The notes below the pieces were generated by a model. It was not told where the DNA came from. It ran no database searches and saw only the letters and a list, made by a program, of their open reading frames with translations. Shown piece by piece: positions 42,552-50,403 of a stretch of DNA of 64,000 nt (positions are counted from its first letter, which is position 1; each line of letters opens with the position of its first letter). The position numbers and the translations under genes were made by a program. The stretch comes from RZZS01 sp964491785 (GTDB lineage Bacteria > Pseudomonadota > Alphaproteobacteria > Micavibrionales > Micavibrionaceae): NCBI GenBank assembly GCA_964491785.1, contig CAZBGS010000001.1:186001-250000 (forward strand), read 5' to 3'.

Positions 42552-43103
42552 TTAATCGTCAAGAGCCTTTTGGGCAAGCTTTTCAAGTTCTTTCTGAACC
42601 AGCTTTTCGATAATGTCGGGCAGGTTGGCATCGATCCATTCCCGCAGCATGGGTTTTAGCATTTCCCTGACAATATCCTCCAGCGAGATCCCGCCTATTG
42701 ATGCATCGCGGTTTATTGGCATCTGAGTGGCAAGGCGGCCAAAACCTTCCAGCACAGAGTTCCTCGCGCTATCAGAAAAGATCGATTCCTCGTCAGACTT
42801 TGATCTGGATGGTTTCGGTGGTGGTGGTGGAGGTGGAGGCGGTGCAGGCTCGGGTTCCGGTTCGGCGAAAATATCTTCGATTTCCTCTTCAGCGTCCTGC
42901 AAGTCTACTTCTATAGACTCTTTAAAATCCTCTTCCTCTTCAATTCTCTCGGTAAGTTCAATAGGTTCGTCCTCCGGTGGCGTTTCCGGTTCCGGTTCGG
43001 AAGGCGCCTCCTGCCCCCCTTCTTCGTCGTCTGCGATTATCTGGCGGATTGAAGCCAGAATTTCCTCAATTGACGGTTCTTGTTCGTTTTCTTTATCGGC
43101 CAT
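42552..43103 (-). CDS. popZ: PopZ-family polar organizing protein (DUF2497)
   Basis: 183 residues: N-terminal SIEEILASIRQIIADDE helix (residues ~11-27), a long acidic, Pro-rich disordered middle (PEPEPAPPPPPPPPP near 85-100) and a C-terminal helical oligomerisation region (LEDIVREMLKPMLREWIDANLPDIIEKLVQKELEKL). This architecture is PopZ: a pole-localised hub that anchors ParB/parS in alphaproteobacteria. The position between tolC and valS is the usual one. Confidence 0.92.
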   Translation of the reverse strand: MADKENEQEPSIEEILASIRQIIADDEEGGQEAPSEPEPETPPEDEPIELTERIEEEEDFKESIEVDLQDAEEEIEDIFAEPEPEPAPPPPPPPPPKPSRSKSDEESIFSDSARNSVLEGFGRLATQMPINRDASIGGISLEDIVREMLKPMLREWIDANLPDIIEKLVQKELEKLAQKALDD

Positions 43104-43173
43104 TAGATAAGGGATCGGTTAAGGTATAACTAAATCAGTTTCTTATATTGAAAGATTGTTGTCAAAGCCCGCT

Positions 43174-44580
43174 TCACTTTTGTCCCGGATTTTCAACGTC
43201 GGTGCCGAACAATTTCCACTTAAGTTGTTCAAGATCCTGCGAGTAGTCAATAATTACTTCAGGAAAACCCAGATTTTCCGGTGTAAGCAAGCCAAGAGAA
43301 CGTGCCAGCGCGAAGGCCGCGAGAATTTCATTGGTTTTCGCGGTGACCAGTGCAACTTCTGAATCAAGATATTCCTGATCCGCATCGAGTACGTCAAGGA
43401 TAGTTCTTGCGCCCACTTCGGCTTCTTCGCGTACGCCTTCGCGCGCGATGGCAGCTGCCTCGACCTGCGCCTTTCGTGAATTGATCCCTGCCCTTGCCGC
43501 CATCAGTTCCTCCCAGTTGCCGATGGCGTTTTCCCTGGCCGTTCTTCTGACGGTTGAGATATCCATAAGGCGCCGATTGGCAAGGTGCTTCGCCTCGCGT
43601 ATCCGCGAACTTGCAGCGCCTGCCTGATAGAGAGGGATAGTGGCGCTGACGCCAATTATTCTGGTCGTGGTCTCGTCCAGCATTCCGGGAGAGGGGTCGC
43701 TGGTTTTATTCCATGAACCCGAAAGACCTATTTGCGGCAGGAGGTCGCCATACAGCGAGCGCACGCCTTTTCTCGATGCCTCATAGGCGTATTCGGAGGC
43801 CACTACTTCCGGAGAATTTTTCTCGGCTATTGTTATGGCTTCTTCCAGATTATCGGGAAGATAGAGCTCCAGTTTCGGGTGAGCGAGACCTTCAGGGGGC
43901 AATCCGGTTACCTGCTCGAAAGATGCCTGCGCCGACTTCAGGGCGCCGGTAGCGCTGATTACCGCAGACTGCGCGTTGGCCAGTCTGGCCTCCGCCTGAC
44001 TCACATCGGTTCTAGTGAGTTCGCCGACCTGAAAACGGGCTCTCGTCGCCTCCAGCTGCCGGGCGATAAGTTCCTGGTTTCCGCGCTGGAGGTCGAGAAT
44101 AGCGCGGGCGCGGACGACGCCCATATAGGCCGAAGCCGCCTGCAGAAGAACGTTTTGCTCCGCGCCCTGCAAAACTGCCCCTTGCGCGTTTATCAGGTAC
44201 CAGGCGGCGTCAGTTTCGGCGACAGTCTTGCCGCCGCGGTAAAGCGGCTGGGTAAAGGTCAGTTCATAATCGCGTGAGGTGGTTCCGTCATATGCGCTTG
44301 CGGGATCGCTGTCCATGTCGACAGAGACGACCGAGGCACCGGCAAGCACCGTCGGCCTCCAGCCGGACAGCGCCTGCGGCAATCTTTCCTGAACCGCCTT
44401 GTATTCTGACCGGGCGGCGAGAATGGAGGGATTTGAAGAATAGGTGATCTTGAGCGCCTCCGCCAGAGTCAGAGGAGCGGCAACGCCCCCGGCCGCTTCC
44501 TGCGCATTTGAGATTCCCGCAGACGCTATCAATACGCAAGCAAGCAGGATCGGCAGAGTAAATTTGACTATAATTTTCAT
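43174..44580 (-). CDS. tolC: TolC-family outer-membrane efflux protein
   Basis: 468 residues from the ATG at 44580; the frame extends upstream over a less plausible region. Signal peptide (ending ISNAQE), two OEP repeats with long helices and barrel strands, for example LTLAEALKITYSSNPSIL near 30, ELTRTDVSQAEARLANAQSA near 185 and GARTILDVLDADQEYLDSEVALV near 395. Exit duct for type I secretion and multidrug efflux; no partner pump is adjacent. pcm upstream, popZ downstream. Confidence 0.94.
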   Translation of the reverse strand: MKIIVKFTLPILLACVLIASAGISNAQEAAGGVAAPLTLAEALKITYSSNPSILAARSEYKAVQERLPQALSGWRPTVLAGASVVSVDMDSDPASAYDGTTSRDYELTFTQPLYRGGKTVAETDAAWYLINAQGAVLQGAEQNVLLQAASAYMGVVRARAILDLQRGNQELIARQLEATRARFQVGELTRTDVSQAEARLANAQSAVISATGALKSAQASFEQVTGLPPEGLAHPKLELYLPDNLEEAITIAEKNSPEVVASEYAYEASRKGVRSLYGDLLPQIGLSGSWNKTSDPSPGMLDETTTRIIGVSATIPLYQAGAASSRIREAKHLANRRLMDISTVRRTARENAIGNWEELMAARAGINSRKAQVEAAAIAREGVREEAEVGARTILDVLDADQEYLDSEVALVTAKTNEILAAFALARSLGLLTPENLGFPEVIIDYSQDLEQLKWKLFGTDVENPGQK

Positions 44581-44590
44581 ATCTATATTC

Positions 44591-45253
44591 TCAAAAAACG
44601 AAACCACGCTCCTGGAAAAAGCCGCAAAGATGGGGGCATGAGGCATAAAACAATCTTAAGCATGAAACGTATCCATTCGCATTCTTGTTGTACCGTACGG
44701 CATTGCCGAACCGCTCGCCCGGCTCTATCAGGACTGTCATCAGCCGTCCGTTCGGGCCGAGCTGACCGATCAGTTCGTCCGGCGGCGAGGAGACGGCGCC
44801 ATTAAGAAAAATAATGTCGAAGGGCTGGTGCTGAGGGGCTCCTGCGGTCAGAGGGCCGATTACACCGGCAATATTAAAGCTTTCGGTTTCCCGCCACAGT
44901 CTGGCGGCGCGATCCAGAATTTCCTGGTCTTCCTCCAGTGCAATCACGGTACTGACCAGCCGCGACCAGATCGCCGCGCTATATCCGCTCCCCCCGCCGA
45001 TATCGAGAACAACTTCGCCAGGTTGCGGACGAGACTCGTGTATCAGCCGGGCATGCAGCGCCGGGGCGAGCATGTATCTCTCGCCTCCAATGCCGAGATC
45101 CCTGTCGATATAACTTACGCCCTTTAAAGTTTCGGGGACAAAACGCTCCCGGGGCAGCTCGCGATAAGCGGAGAGAATCTTTTCATTGTCGACACCGACA
45201 GGCTTGATCTGGCTGTCGACCATGTTATCGCGGAATTTTAAGTATTTAACCAT
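44591..45253 (-). CDS. pcm: Protein-L-isoaspartate O-methyltransferase-family protein
   Basis: About 220 residues from the ATG at 45253. SAM-binding VLDIGGGSGYSAAIW near residue 82 and the N-terminal NMVDSQIKPVGVDNEKIL typical of the alphaproteobacterial PCMT-like group next to tolC. The C-terminal third is weaker than in E. coli Pcm (it ends HLCGFFQERGFVF), so activity on isoaspartate is inferred, not shown. It is 10 bases ahead of tolC. Confidence 0.85.
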   Translation of the reverse strand: MVKYLKFRDNMVDSQIKPVGVDNEKILSAYRELPRERFVPETLKGVSYIDRDLGIGGERYMLAPALHARLIHESRPQPGEVVLDIGGGSGYSAAIWSRLVSTVIALEEDQEILDRAARLWRETESFNIAGVIGPLTAGAPQHQPFDIIFLNGAVSSPPDELIGQLGPNGRLMTVLIEPGERFGNAVRYNKNANGYVSCLRLFYASCPHLCGFFQERGFVF

Positions 45254-45376
45254 AAGGATGGGTTTCTTGAGTGCGCAGGAGAACAATTCGTGTCTAGTTT
45301 TTGATTATATAAGATAAACAAAAGTTATCCAGAGTTTTTCCACAAAGCGGAAACAAGGTTTTTTTAAAAGGAGTGT

Positions 45377-45406
45377 TTGACTTACAACAGATATAAATTT
45401 TATATA
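45377..45406 (+). promoter_or_regulatory. Putative tRNA-Cys promoter
   Basis: TTGACT (45377-45382), 18 bases, TATATA (45401-45406); the start would fall near 45413, about 11 bases before the tRNA. Confidence 0.5.
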
Positions 45407-45423
45407 TCTTAATTCGTCGAGAT

Positions 45424-45497
45424 GGCGCGGTGGCAGAATGGCTATGCAGAGGACTGCAAATCCTTGTATGCCGGTTCGATTCCGGCCCGTGCCTCCA
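45424..45497 (+). tRNA. tRNA-Cys (GCA)
   Basis: 74 bases. Acceptor GGCGCGG pairs with CCGTGCC (one G-U pair), anticodon loop CTGCAAA gives GCA, TTCGATT T-loop, discriminator T, CCA encoded. Confidence 0.96.
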
Positions 45498-45558
45498 GAT
45501 TCTTTTCAACAAAATTGACGGGTAGAGGCACGGTAGCGGATTTTCAGCTCCGGAACTT

Positions 45559-45593
45559 CCTCGCCCTCCCGCTCTCTCCCGGCGGGAGAGGGG
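45559..45593. repeat. CTCTCCCGGCGGGAGAG palindromic repeat
   Basis: Partial copy of the CCCTCACC family (CCTCGCCCTCCCG then CTCTCCCGGCGGGAGAGG) between tRNA-Cys and the sulfurtransferase gene. The remaining part of this 255-base gap shows no gene. Confidence 0.65.
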
Positions 45594-45752
45594 TTTAGCC
45601 TGCATTTCTTACACTATCCGTAAAAGCCTGCTCCCCTTCCCCGTTTATCCTGCTAGATTGTTAGAGAAGGGGATCGCGGTTGCGGTTTGCTGGATTTTGG
45701 AGGCGGGTTCGGGTACAAAGGGATTGATTGAATGTGTCAGGGAAATAACGGG

Positions 45753-46610
45753 ATGAGCGCACTGATTGAGCCGGAAGAGCTTCTGGAAAAGCTGAACAGC
45801 GATAAAAATATCAAAACCATAGACGGCACATTCGTTATGCCGGGATCCGGCGAGGATCCGGTAGAGACATACCAGCGCAAGCGTATCGGCAAGGCGATTT
45901 TTTTCGATATCGACGTCATCGCCGATAAAAAAACAGGGCTGCCGCATATGCTGCCCTCGCCGCTTGAATTCGCCGAGGCTATCGGCAAGCTGGGGATTTC
46001 GAGAAACGACGAGATTGTAATTTACGGCCAGCATAATCTGATGATGGGGCCTTGCCGAATCTGGTGGATGTTCCGGACTTTCGGTCATGAGAATGTAAAA
46101 GTGCTGAACGGCAGTCTTGAGCTCTGGGAGAAAAGCCGCTATCCGCTGAACACGCATATTCCCGATACACCCGTGCCCTGTTCTTACGTGCCGGCGTTCC
46201 GTTCAGAGAAAGTTGCAACCATGGACGACGTGGTCATGGCTTCGGATAACGATACATGCTTCATCGTCGACGCCCGGTCTGCCGAGAGATATCTCGGCAA
46301 GGTACCGGAACCGCGCCCCGGACTGAGAGAGGGGCATATTCCGGGGAGTATAAATATTCCCTGCACCGAGTTGGTCGATCTGCGGACAGGCAAGCTCAAG
46401 AATCTGGATAAGGTTGAGCAAATCATCAAAAATGCAGGACTGGACGACAGCAAGCCGATTATTTCCAGTTGCGGGAGCGGCGTTACCGCCTGCGTCCTGG
46501 TGCTGGCTCTTTACGAAATGGGGAGGAAAGACGTTAAAGTATATGACGGTTCGTGGTCGGAATGGGGCCAGATGGACATGAAAACCGCGGTTGCCAAGCC
46601 TTCCGGATAG
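45753..46610 (+). CDS. sseA: 3-mercaptopyruvate/thiosulfate sulfurtransferase
   Basis: 285 residues from the ATG at 45753 (GGGAAATAACGG upstream; a start 7 codons earlier is possible). Two rhodanese domains: the first about 1-130, inactive-type, the second about 150-285 with active-site Cys in CGSGVTAC near residue 232. The CG-S-G-V-T loop is that of mercaptopyruvate sulfurtransferases. Transfers sulfur to cyanide or thiols; cytoplasmic. Confidence 0.93.
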   Translation: MSALIEPEELLEKLNSDKNIKTIDGTFVMPGSGEDPVETYQRKRIGKAIFFDIDVIADKKTGLPHMLPSPLEFAEAIGKLGISRNDEIVIYGQHNLMMGPCRIWWMFRTFGHENVKVLNGSLELWEKSRYPLNTHIPDTPVPCSYVPAFRSEKVATMDDVVMASDNDTCFIVDARSAERYLGKVPEPRPGLREGHIPGSINIPCTELVDLRTGKLKNLDKVEQIIKNAGLDDSKPIISSCGSGVTACVLVLALYEMGRKDVKVYDGSWSEWGQMDMKTAVAKPSG

Positions 46611-46813
46611 TACTATTTCAGGTTATATTAGTCGCTTTGAGGAGCGATAAGAATTTACAAAAATCTTACAAGTAATTTTAGCAAAGTTACTTTGCTATAA
46701 GGACTGCATAAATAGATCCTTTTAAAAATTCCCTTTTTCGGGGAAAACCTTATTCTTTTAAATACAAAAAAAATGCTTTTGTTATTGTTTTTGGCGATGA
46801 ATATATTCAATTC

Positions 46814-46842
46814 TTGATATTAAATTAATTTTTACTTATGAA
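46814..46842 (+). promoter_or_regulatory. Putative promoter of an orphan small RNA
   Basis: TTGATA (46814-46819), 17 bases, TATGAA (46837-46842); start expected near 46849. Directed toward the terminator at 46948-46990 with no gene between. Confidence 0.45.
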
Positions 46843-46848
46843 ACTCCC

Positions 46849-46990
46849 CGCAAGTCTCATTAAAACTAAAAAATGTAAATTTTGCTCTTGCATTGGTTCT
46901 GGAGATGGGGTAAATATTTATACACACACCCTCTATTACCGCCGTTTGTCCGGAGATCCGAAAAGGTCTCCGGACCTTTTTTCTTTTTTT
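46849..46990 (+). ncRNA. Candidate small regulatory RNA
   Basis: About 140 bases between the promoter-like pair at 46814-46842 and a strong terminator. No plausible protein: the frame starting near 46838 reads on through the terminator and is Cys/Tyr-rich. The RNA would carry a C-rich 5' end (ACTCCCCGC) and an unpaired A/U-rich middle, as common in trans-acting sRNAs. Inference only. Confidence 0.4.
46948..46990 (+). terminator. Rho-independent terminator
   Basis: Perfect 9-bp stem GTCCGGAGA / TCTCCGGAC with a 10-base loop, followed by CTTTTTTCTTTTTTT. It points rightward. Upstream on the plus strand the nearest gene, sseA, ended about 340 bases earlier, so a separate transcript is suspected. 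Confidence 0.85.
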
Positions 46991-47004
46991 GCCGCAGGGG
47001 AAAA

Positions 47005-47080
47005 TGGCGCGCCCGACAGGACTCGAACCTGTAACCGTCCGCTTAGAAGGCGGGTGCTCTATCCATTGAGCTACGGGCGC
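47005..47080 (-). tRNA. tRNA-Arg (TCT)
   Basis: 76 bases. Acceptor GCGCCCG / CGGGCGC, anticodon loop CTTCTAA gives TCT, GTTCGAGTC T-loop, discriminator G and encoded CCA. Confidence 0.95.
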
Positions 47081-47142
47081 CGGATCGTCGAGTTTGTTAT
47101 AAGGGACAGGCAGATGAAAAAGCAACCGCCTTTGCATATATT

Positions 47143-47436
47143 TTATACAGTTTGCAGGAAATGGCGAAAGTTATCTGTATAATTTCTTGGTACAATTTTT
47201 CTCGGGCTATGGCCGACAATCTCGTATTCCAGACCTTCCCTTCGAGCAAAAGCGGTCGCGTCTTCAAGCTTTCGGAAATGCATCTTTACCTGGTTGTATG
47301 TATCGCCAGAGCCAAGCCATCCCATCAGCGGTTCCGGGAATCTTCCAGTAACCGGGATATACTCCAGAACCCATCCTCGGTCTGTTCTGCCCGATTGCAT
47401 GGGATTTTTGGCTGGCTTTGAAATGATTGCCTTCAT
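47143..47436 (-). CDS. NADH dehydrogenase (complex I) NDUFS4-like subunit
   Basis: 97 residues: the NDUFS4/ETC_C1 domain with PAKNPMQSGR near residue 8 and WLGSGDTYNQVKMHFRKLEDATAFARREG near 41-69. Accessory subunit of mitochondrial-type complex I also found in alphaproteobacteria. Neighbouring a tRNA gene is its usual setting. Confidence 0.9.
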   Translation of the reverse strand: MKAIISKPAKNPMQSGRTDRGWVLEYIPVTGRFPEPLMGWLGSGDTYNQVKMHFRKLEDATAFARREGLEYEIVGHSPRKIVPRNYTDNFRHFLQTV

Positions 47437-47596
47437 ATAAAATTATTTAGATCGATAATCATTCTTTTTCAGTTACTCGCAGCACGGATGTGCGGTTCAT
47501 CGGTCATTTATAAAAATAGTACCCATTGTGTAGCAAGCTGCCAATTCGGTTGGGGGGATGCTTTGGATCAGGTAAACGTAATTCATGGTTCTGTGG

Positions 47597-47729
47597 CTCT
47601 CCTCCGCTTTCGCTCCTCCGCAAAGCTTCGGAGCGCAGCCTCCGCCCTAACGGTTCCGTCCGTCTTCCGTCCCCTCCGCTTAAGCTCCGGCGGCGTAAGC
47701 CAGCCGAAGCCCGTAAGGGCGTAGGCTGG
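47597..47729. repeat. Tandem palindromes directly downstream of tRNA-Pro
   Basis: Several GC-rich hairpins within 130 bases: CTCCGCAAAGCTTCGGAG, and a nested palindrome at 47699-47729 with CCAGCC...GGCTGG outside GCCCGTAAGGGC. The latter reaches into the tRNA 3' end, so the encoded CCA forms part of one arm. Rest of the 290-base gap (47437-47596) shows no gene. Confidence 0.55.
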
Positions 47730-47803
47730 TCGGGGTGGAGGGATTCGAACCCCCGGCATCCTGCTCCCAAAGCAGGCGCGCTACCAGGCTGCGCTACACC
47801 CCG
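47727..47803 (-). tRNA. tRNA-Pro (TGG)
   Basis: 77 bases. Acceptor CGGGGTG with its complement, anticodon loop TTTGGGA gives TGG, GTTCGAATC T-loop, discriminator A and CCA encoded. Confidence 0.95.
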
Positions 47804-47831
47804 TGGCCGTTTTGATTTACATGATAACTTG

Positions 47832-48296
47832 TCAGGGAGCAAGAACATTACCAAATAATTCATGGCGGACGGTATCCCCCGGCGCTATGCCGAGCTTGCG
47901 GGACTGGCCGCCGTTGATTTCCAGGACTGCGGCCACCGGCTCGCCCGAAGATATGGAAGTCAGGTCATGGGGCATCGCGTTCTCGTGAATTTTAACGATA
48001 CGTCCATTTTGCCTGATAAAAATCATATCAAGGGGAATCAGGGTATTCTTCATCCAGAAGCCTGTCAGTTGCTCCTCCCCGAAAAAAAAGAGCATGCCCT
48101 TATCTTCGGGAAGGTTTTCGACGAACATCAGGCCTTGGGCTCTTTGCTCGGGGGTTAAGGCCAGATCGATATTGAAGTCTAATTGCCGTCCGTCGGAAGT
48201 GGATATCAGAAGAGAACCGTCCCCGCCCCTGCTTTCAGCCCGGGCGGGGAATGATATGGTAACCAGGAATAATGACAGAACCAACAATCTGAACAT
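47832..48296 (-). CDS. DUF192 family secreted protein
   Basis: 154 residues. Signal peptide (ending FPARAES, about residue 20) then the DUF192 fold: LALTPEQRAQGLMFVENLPEDKGMLFFF near 46-73 and FWMKNTLIPLDMIFI near 80-94, the family hallmark. Function unknown; the fold is small and periplasmic here. Confidence 0.92.
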   Translation of the reverse strand: MFRLLVLSLFLVTISFPARAESRGGDGSLLISTSDGRQLDFNIDLALTPEQRAQGLMFVENLPEDKGMLFFFGEEQLTGFWMKNTLIPLDMIFIRQNGRIVKIHENAMPHDLTSISSGEPVAAVLEINGGQSRKLGIAPGDTVRHELFGNVLAP

Positions 48297-48332
48297 ATCT
48301 CTTCCCAGTAATTATTTTTCCAGCGCCCTTAA

Positions 48333-49727
48333 TCAGTGAACCGGGGCGGCGAAGAAATCGAAGAAAACCCACATGACCACCGAGGATACCGCCAATGTGA
48401 GAATCATAGCAGGGGTTCCTTTTCTGATCCAGAGGCCCGGAGTAATTGCCAGATCAGGGTTCTTTTCGTTCTTGGCCAGACGCTCGGATATGGTGACGAT
48501 AAAGACGTTCGCCGTCGACCCCAAATGAGAGCCGTTACCGCCCATGCCCACGCCAATTGCGAGCGACCACCATAGCGGGGCGACGTTGATTCCCTGCGTT
48601 TCCATGCTCAGGATGATCGGGATCATCGCCGCGGTGAACGGGATGTTGTCGATCAGAGCGGAAAGCACTGCCGCCACCCACATCAGCAGGATGCATGAAA
48701 GCAGCAGATCCTGCTCGACGAAAGGCTGAAGATGGGCGCCCAGCCACATCAAGAACTGGCTATGTTCCACTCCGCCGACGAGAACGAACAGCGAGATGAA
48801 GAAAAGCAGTAGCGACAGTTCCACCTGCTCGAGATAGGTGTCGAGAACCAGCTTGTGCGAGATGACTACCAGAGAGGTCAGTCCAAGAACAGCGACGACC
48901 CATGCTTCCCAATGCAACGCTCCGTGGAAAATAAACAGGAGCACCATGCATCCGAGTACTGCCAGCGCCGTATACCATGTGAATTTGTCCTGGAGTTCCA
49001 CACTGTCAGCAAACTTCAATTCGGCAGTTTTAACCGAAAGTTCTTTTTTGAAGAGGATTTTCAGTCCGAAAAGTATTGCTATCCAGGCGCAAAAGACGAT
49101 TCCGCCCATGCGCAGGAAGAAAGTATTGAAGTCGATCCCGGCCGCCGAGCCGATCATAAGGTTCGGCGGATCGCCAACGAGAGTCGCCACGCCGCCGGTA
49201 TCAGACAGGAGCGCCGCCGCCAGAAGATAAGGGATCGGGGAAACGCGCAGCACCTGACAGATCAGGATGATCAGCGGGCCGAAGATAACCACAGTTGTGA
49301 CGTTATCGAGAAGCAGGGAAATAACGGTTACCGCCGTTCCCATAAGCACCATCAGTGGAAACTGCTTTCCCTTGCTAACCCTTGCTATCCAGTAGGCAAG
49401 AGCCTGAAAACCGCCGGTGGGAACCATTATCGAAACGATCGCCATCATGGCTCCGAGCAGGAAAACGACGTTCCAGTCAATGGCTTCAATCGCCAGTTCC
49501 GGATTATAAAAGCCGAAGATCTGACCGGTAATCACCATTACGGCAGCGCCAAGCATTGCCACCTTGGTACGGTGAATATGGTGAACGCCTTCTGTAAAAA
49601 TCGCGGCGAAGGTAACGGCAAGAATTATCGCCGAAACTATCATCGGGGTGTCCATAATCATCTCTGTCAGACCATGCGACGCAGTATCTAGCCCCGCTGC
49701 TGCGTGCTGGGTATCTATGTGGTTCAT
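48333..49727 (-). CDS. ArsB/NhaD-type ion permease, copy 1
   Basis: 464 residues and about 11-12 hydrophobic helices. ArsB/NhaD superfamily features: NVVFLLGAMMAIVSIM near 85, LLLDNVTTVVIFGPLIILI near 135, SDTGGVATLVGDPPNLMIGSAAG near 173, and LIDNIPFTAAMIPI near 355. It could exchange Na+ for H+ or move anions; substrate is not readable. Downstream of a CBS-domain gene by 18 bases; this pair is repeated at 50404-52286. Confidence 0.88.
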   Translation of the reverse strand: MNHIDTQHAAAGLDTASHGLTEMIMDTPMIVSAIILAVTFAAIFTEGVHHIHRTKVAMLGAAVMVITGQIFGFYNPELAIEAIDWNVVFLLGAMMAIVSIMVPTGGFQALAYWIARVSKGKQFPLMVLMGTAVTVISLLLDNVTTVVIFGPLIILICQVLRVSPIPYLLAAALLSDTGGVATLVGDPPNLMIGSAAGIDFNTFFLRMGGIVFCAWIAILFGLKILFKKELSVKTAELKFADSVELQDKFTWYTALAVLGCMVLLFIFHGALHWEAWVVAVLGLTSLVVISHKLVLDTYLEQVELSLLLFFISLFVLVGGVEHSQFLMWLGAHLQPFVEQDLLLSCILLMWVAAVLSALIDNIPFTAAMIPIILSMETQGINVAPLWWSLAIGVGMGGNGSHLGSTANVFIVTISERLAKNEKNPDLAITPGLWIRKGTPAMILTLAVSSVVMWVFFDFFAAPVH

Positions 49728-49745
49728 TGCATTCGCCTCTGGGAT

Positions 49746-50243
49746 TTAATTATTCAAGTTTTTTTCTTCTTCGGCAGCCATATCAAGGAGAGCCTTGACT
49801 ATCGACTGGGAGGAGATTATTCCGGCCATTTTCCTGTTTTCCTGGGATTCGACGACCGCCAGCGGGGAGTCGTATTTCACCAGCAGTCTGACACCTTCCC
49901 AAAGTGGCGTCTCGGGGGTCACAAGACGGAGATCCTTTACCGGTTCCATCACCTCTCCCACCTTGACAAGCAACAGCTTGCGCAGTCGTTTGGCTATTCC
50001 AGGAGCGGCCCCGACCAGGTAGTCGAGCCTCAAGTCAAGGTTGACGCCATGGTCAACCGTGACATTTACAGGCAGCAGATTTTGCAAAATGTTCCGTAAG
50101 TGGAAAACACCGACGATCTCGTCATTCTCAACTACAGGAACGCCTCTGATATTGTACTCGTTGAACATAGCGAGCACATCGCCAATGGTCTTATCAGGAT
50201 CAACCGAAATTACTTTCGTGATCATTGCTCTTTTACAAGGCAT
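49746..50243 (-). CDS. CBS-domain protein, copy 1
   Basis: 165 residues with two CBS motifs. The first contains ITKVISVDPDKTIGDVLAMFNEYNIRGVPVVENDEIVGV (about 8-46), the second VTPETPLWEGVRLLVKYDSPLAVVESQE near 108-135. CBS pairs bind adenosine nucleotides and often gate channels or transporters. The permease follows directly, so control of that transporter is likely. Confidence 0.87.
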   Translation of the reverse strand: MPCKRAMITKVISVDPDKTIGDVLAMFNEYNIRGVPVVENDEIVGVFHLRNILQNLLPVNVTVDHGVNLDLRLDYLVGAAPGIAKRLRKLLLVKVGEVMEPVKDLRLVTPETPLWEGVRLLVKYDSPLAVVESQENRKMAGIISSQSIVKALLDMAAEEEKNLNN

Positions 50244-50338
50244 TTCCCAACCTCTATTATCAATGTCTTTACAATTCGGTGGGAACTATGCTCTCGATAA
50301 TTCAGTTTTTCAACCGAAAACGGACAAAGAATTTCCAA

Positions 50339-50373
50339 AAACCGCCTTCCCGATACCAAGGAAAGCGGTTTGC
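50339..50373 (-). terminator. Terminator after permease copy 2
   Basis: On the minus strand AAACCGCTTTCC and GGAAGGCGGTTT pair around TTGGTATC, followed by a short T-run. It separates the two CBS/permease cassettes into two transcripts. Confidence 0.6.
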
Positions 50374-50403
50374 TTAATGATTTCAGTTTATTGCACTGGC
50401 GGC

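Larger units (their letters stand above)
46611..47004 (+). other. 394-base AT-rich intergenic region
   Basis: No protein gene supported. It contains a promoter-like pair (46814-46842) and a strong terminator (46948-46990), which bound a candidate small RNA, and an unrelated small hairpin TTCCCTTTTTCGGGGAA near 46727-46743. AT content is far above that of the neighbouring genes. Confidence 0.5.

Noticed and set aside
45294..45605. Minus-strand frame of 103 codons
   Set aside because: Antisense to tRNA-Cys; starts in the palindromic repeat at 45559-45593.
46838..47182. Plus-strand frame of 114 codons over the AT-rich gap and tRNA-Arg
   Set aside because: It runs through a terminator and antisense to a tRNA; no protein-like pattern.
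47504..47863. Minus-strand frame of 119 codons
   Set aside because: Covers tRNA-Pro and the palindromes downstream of it; composition reflects the repeats.
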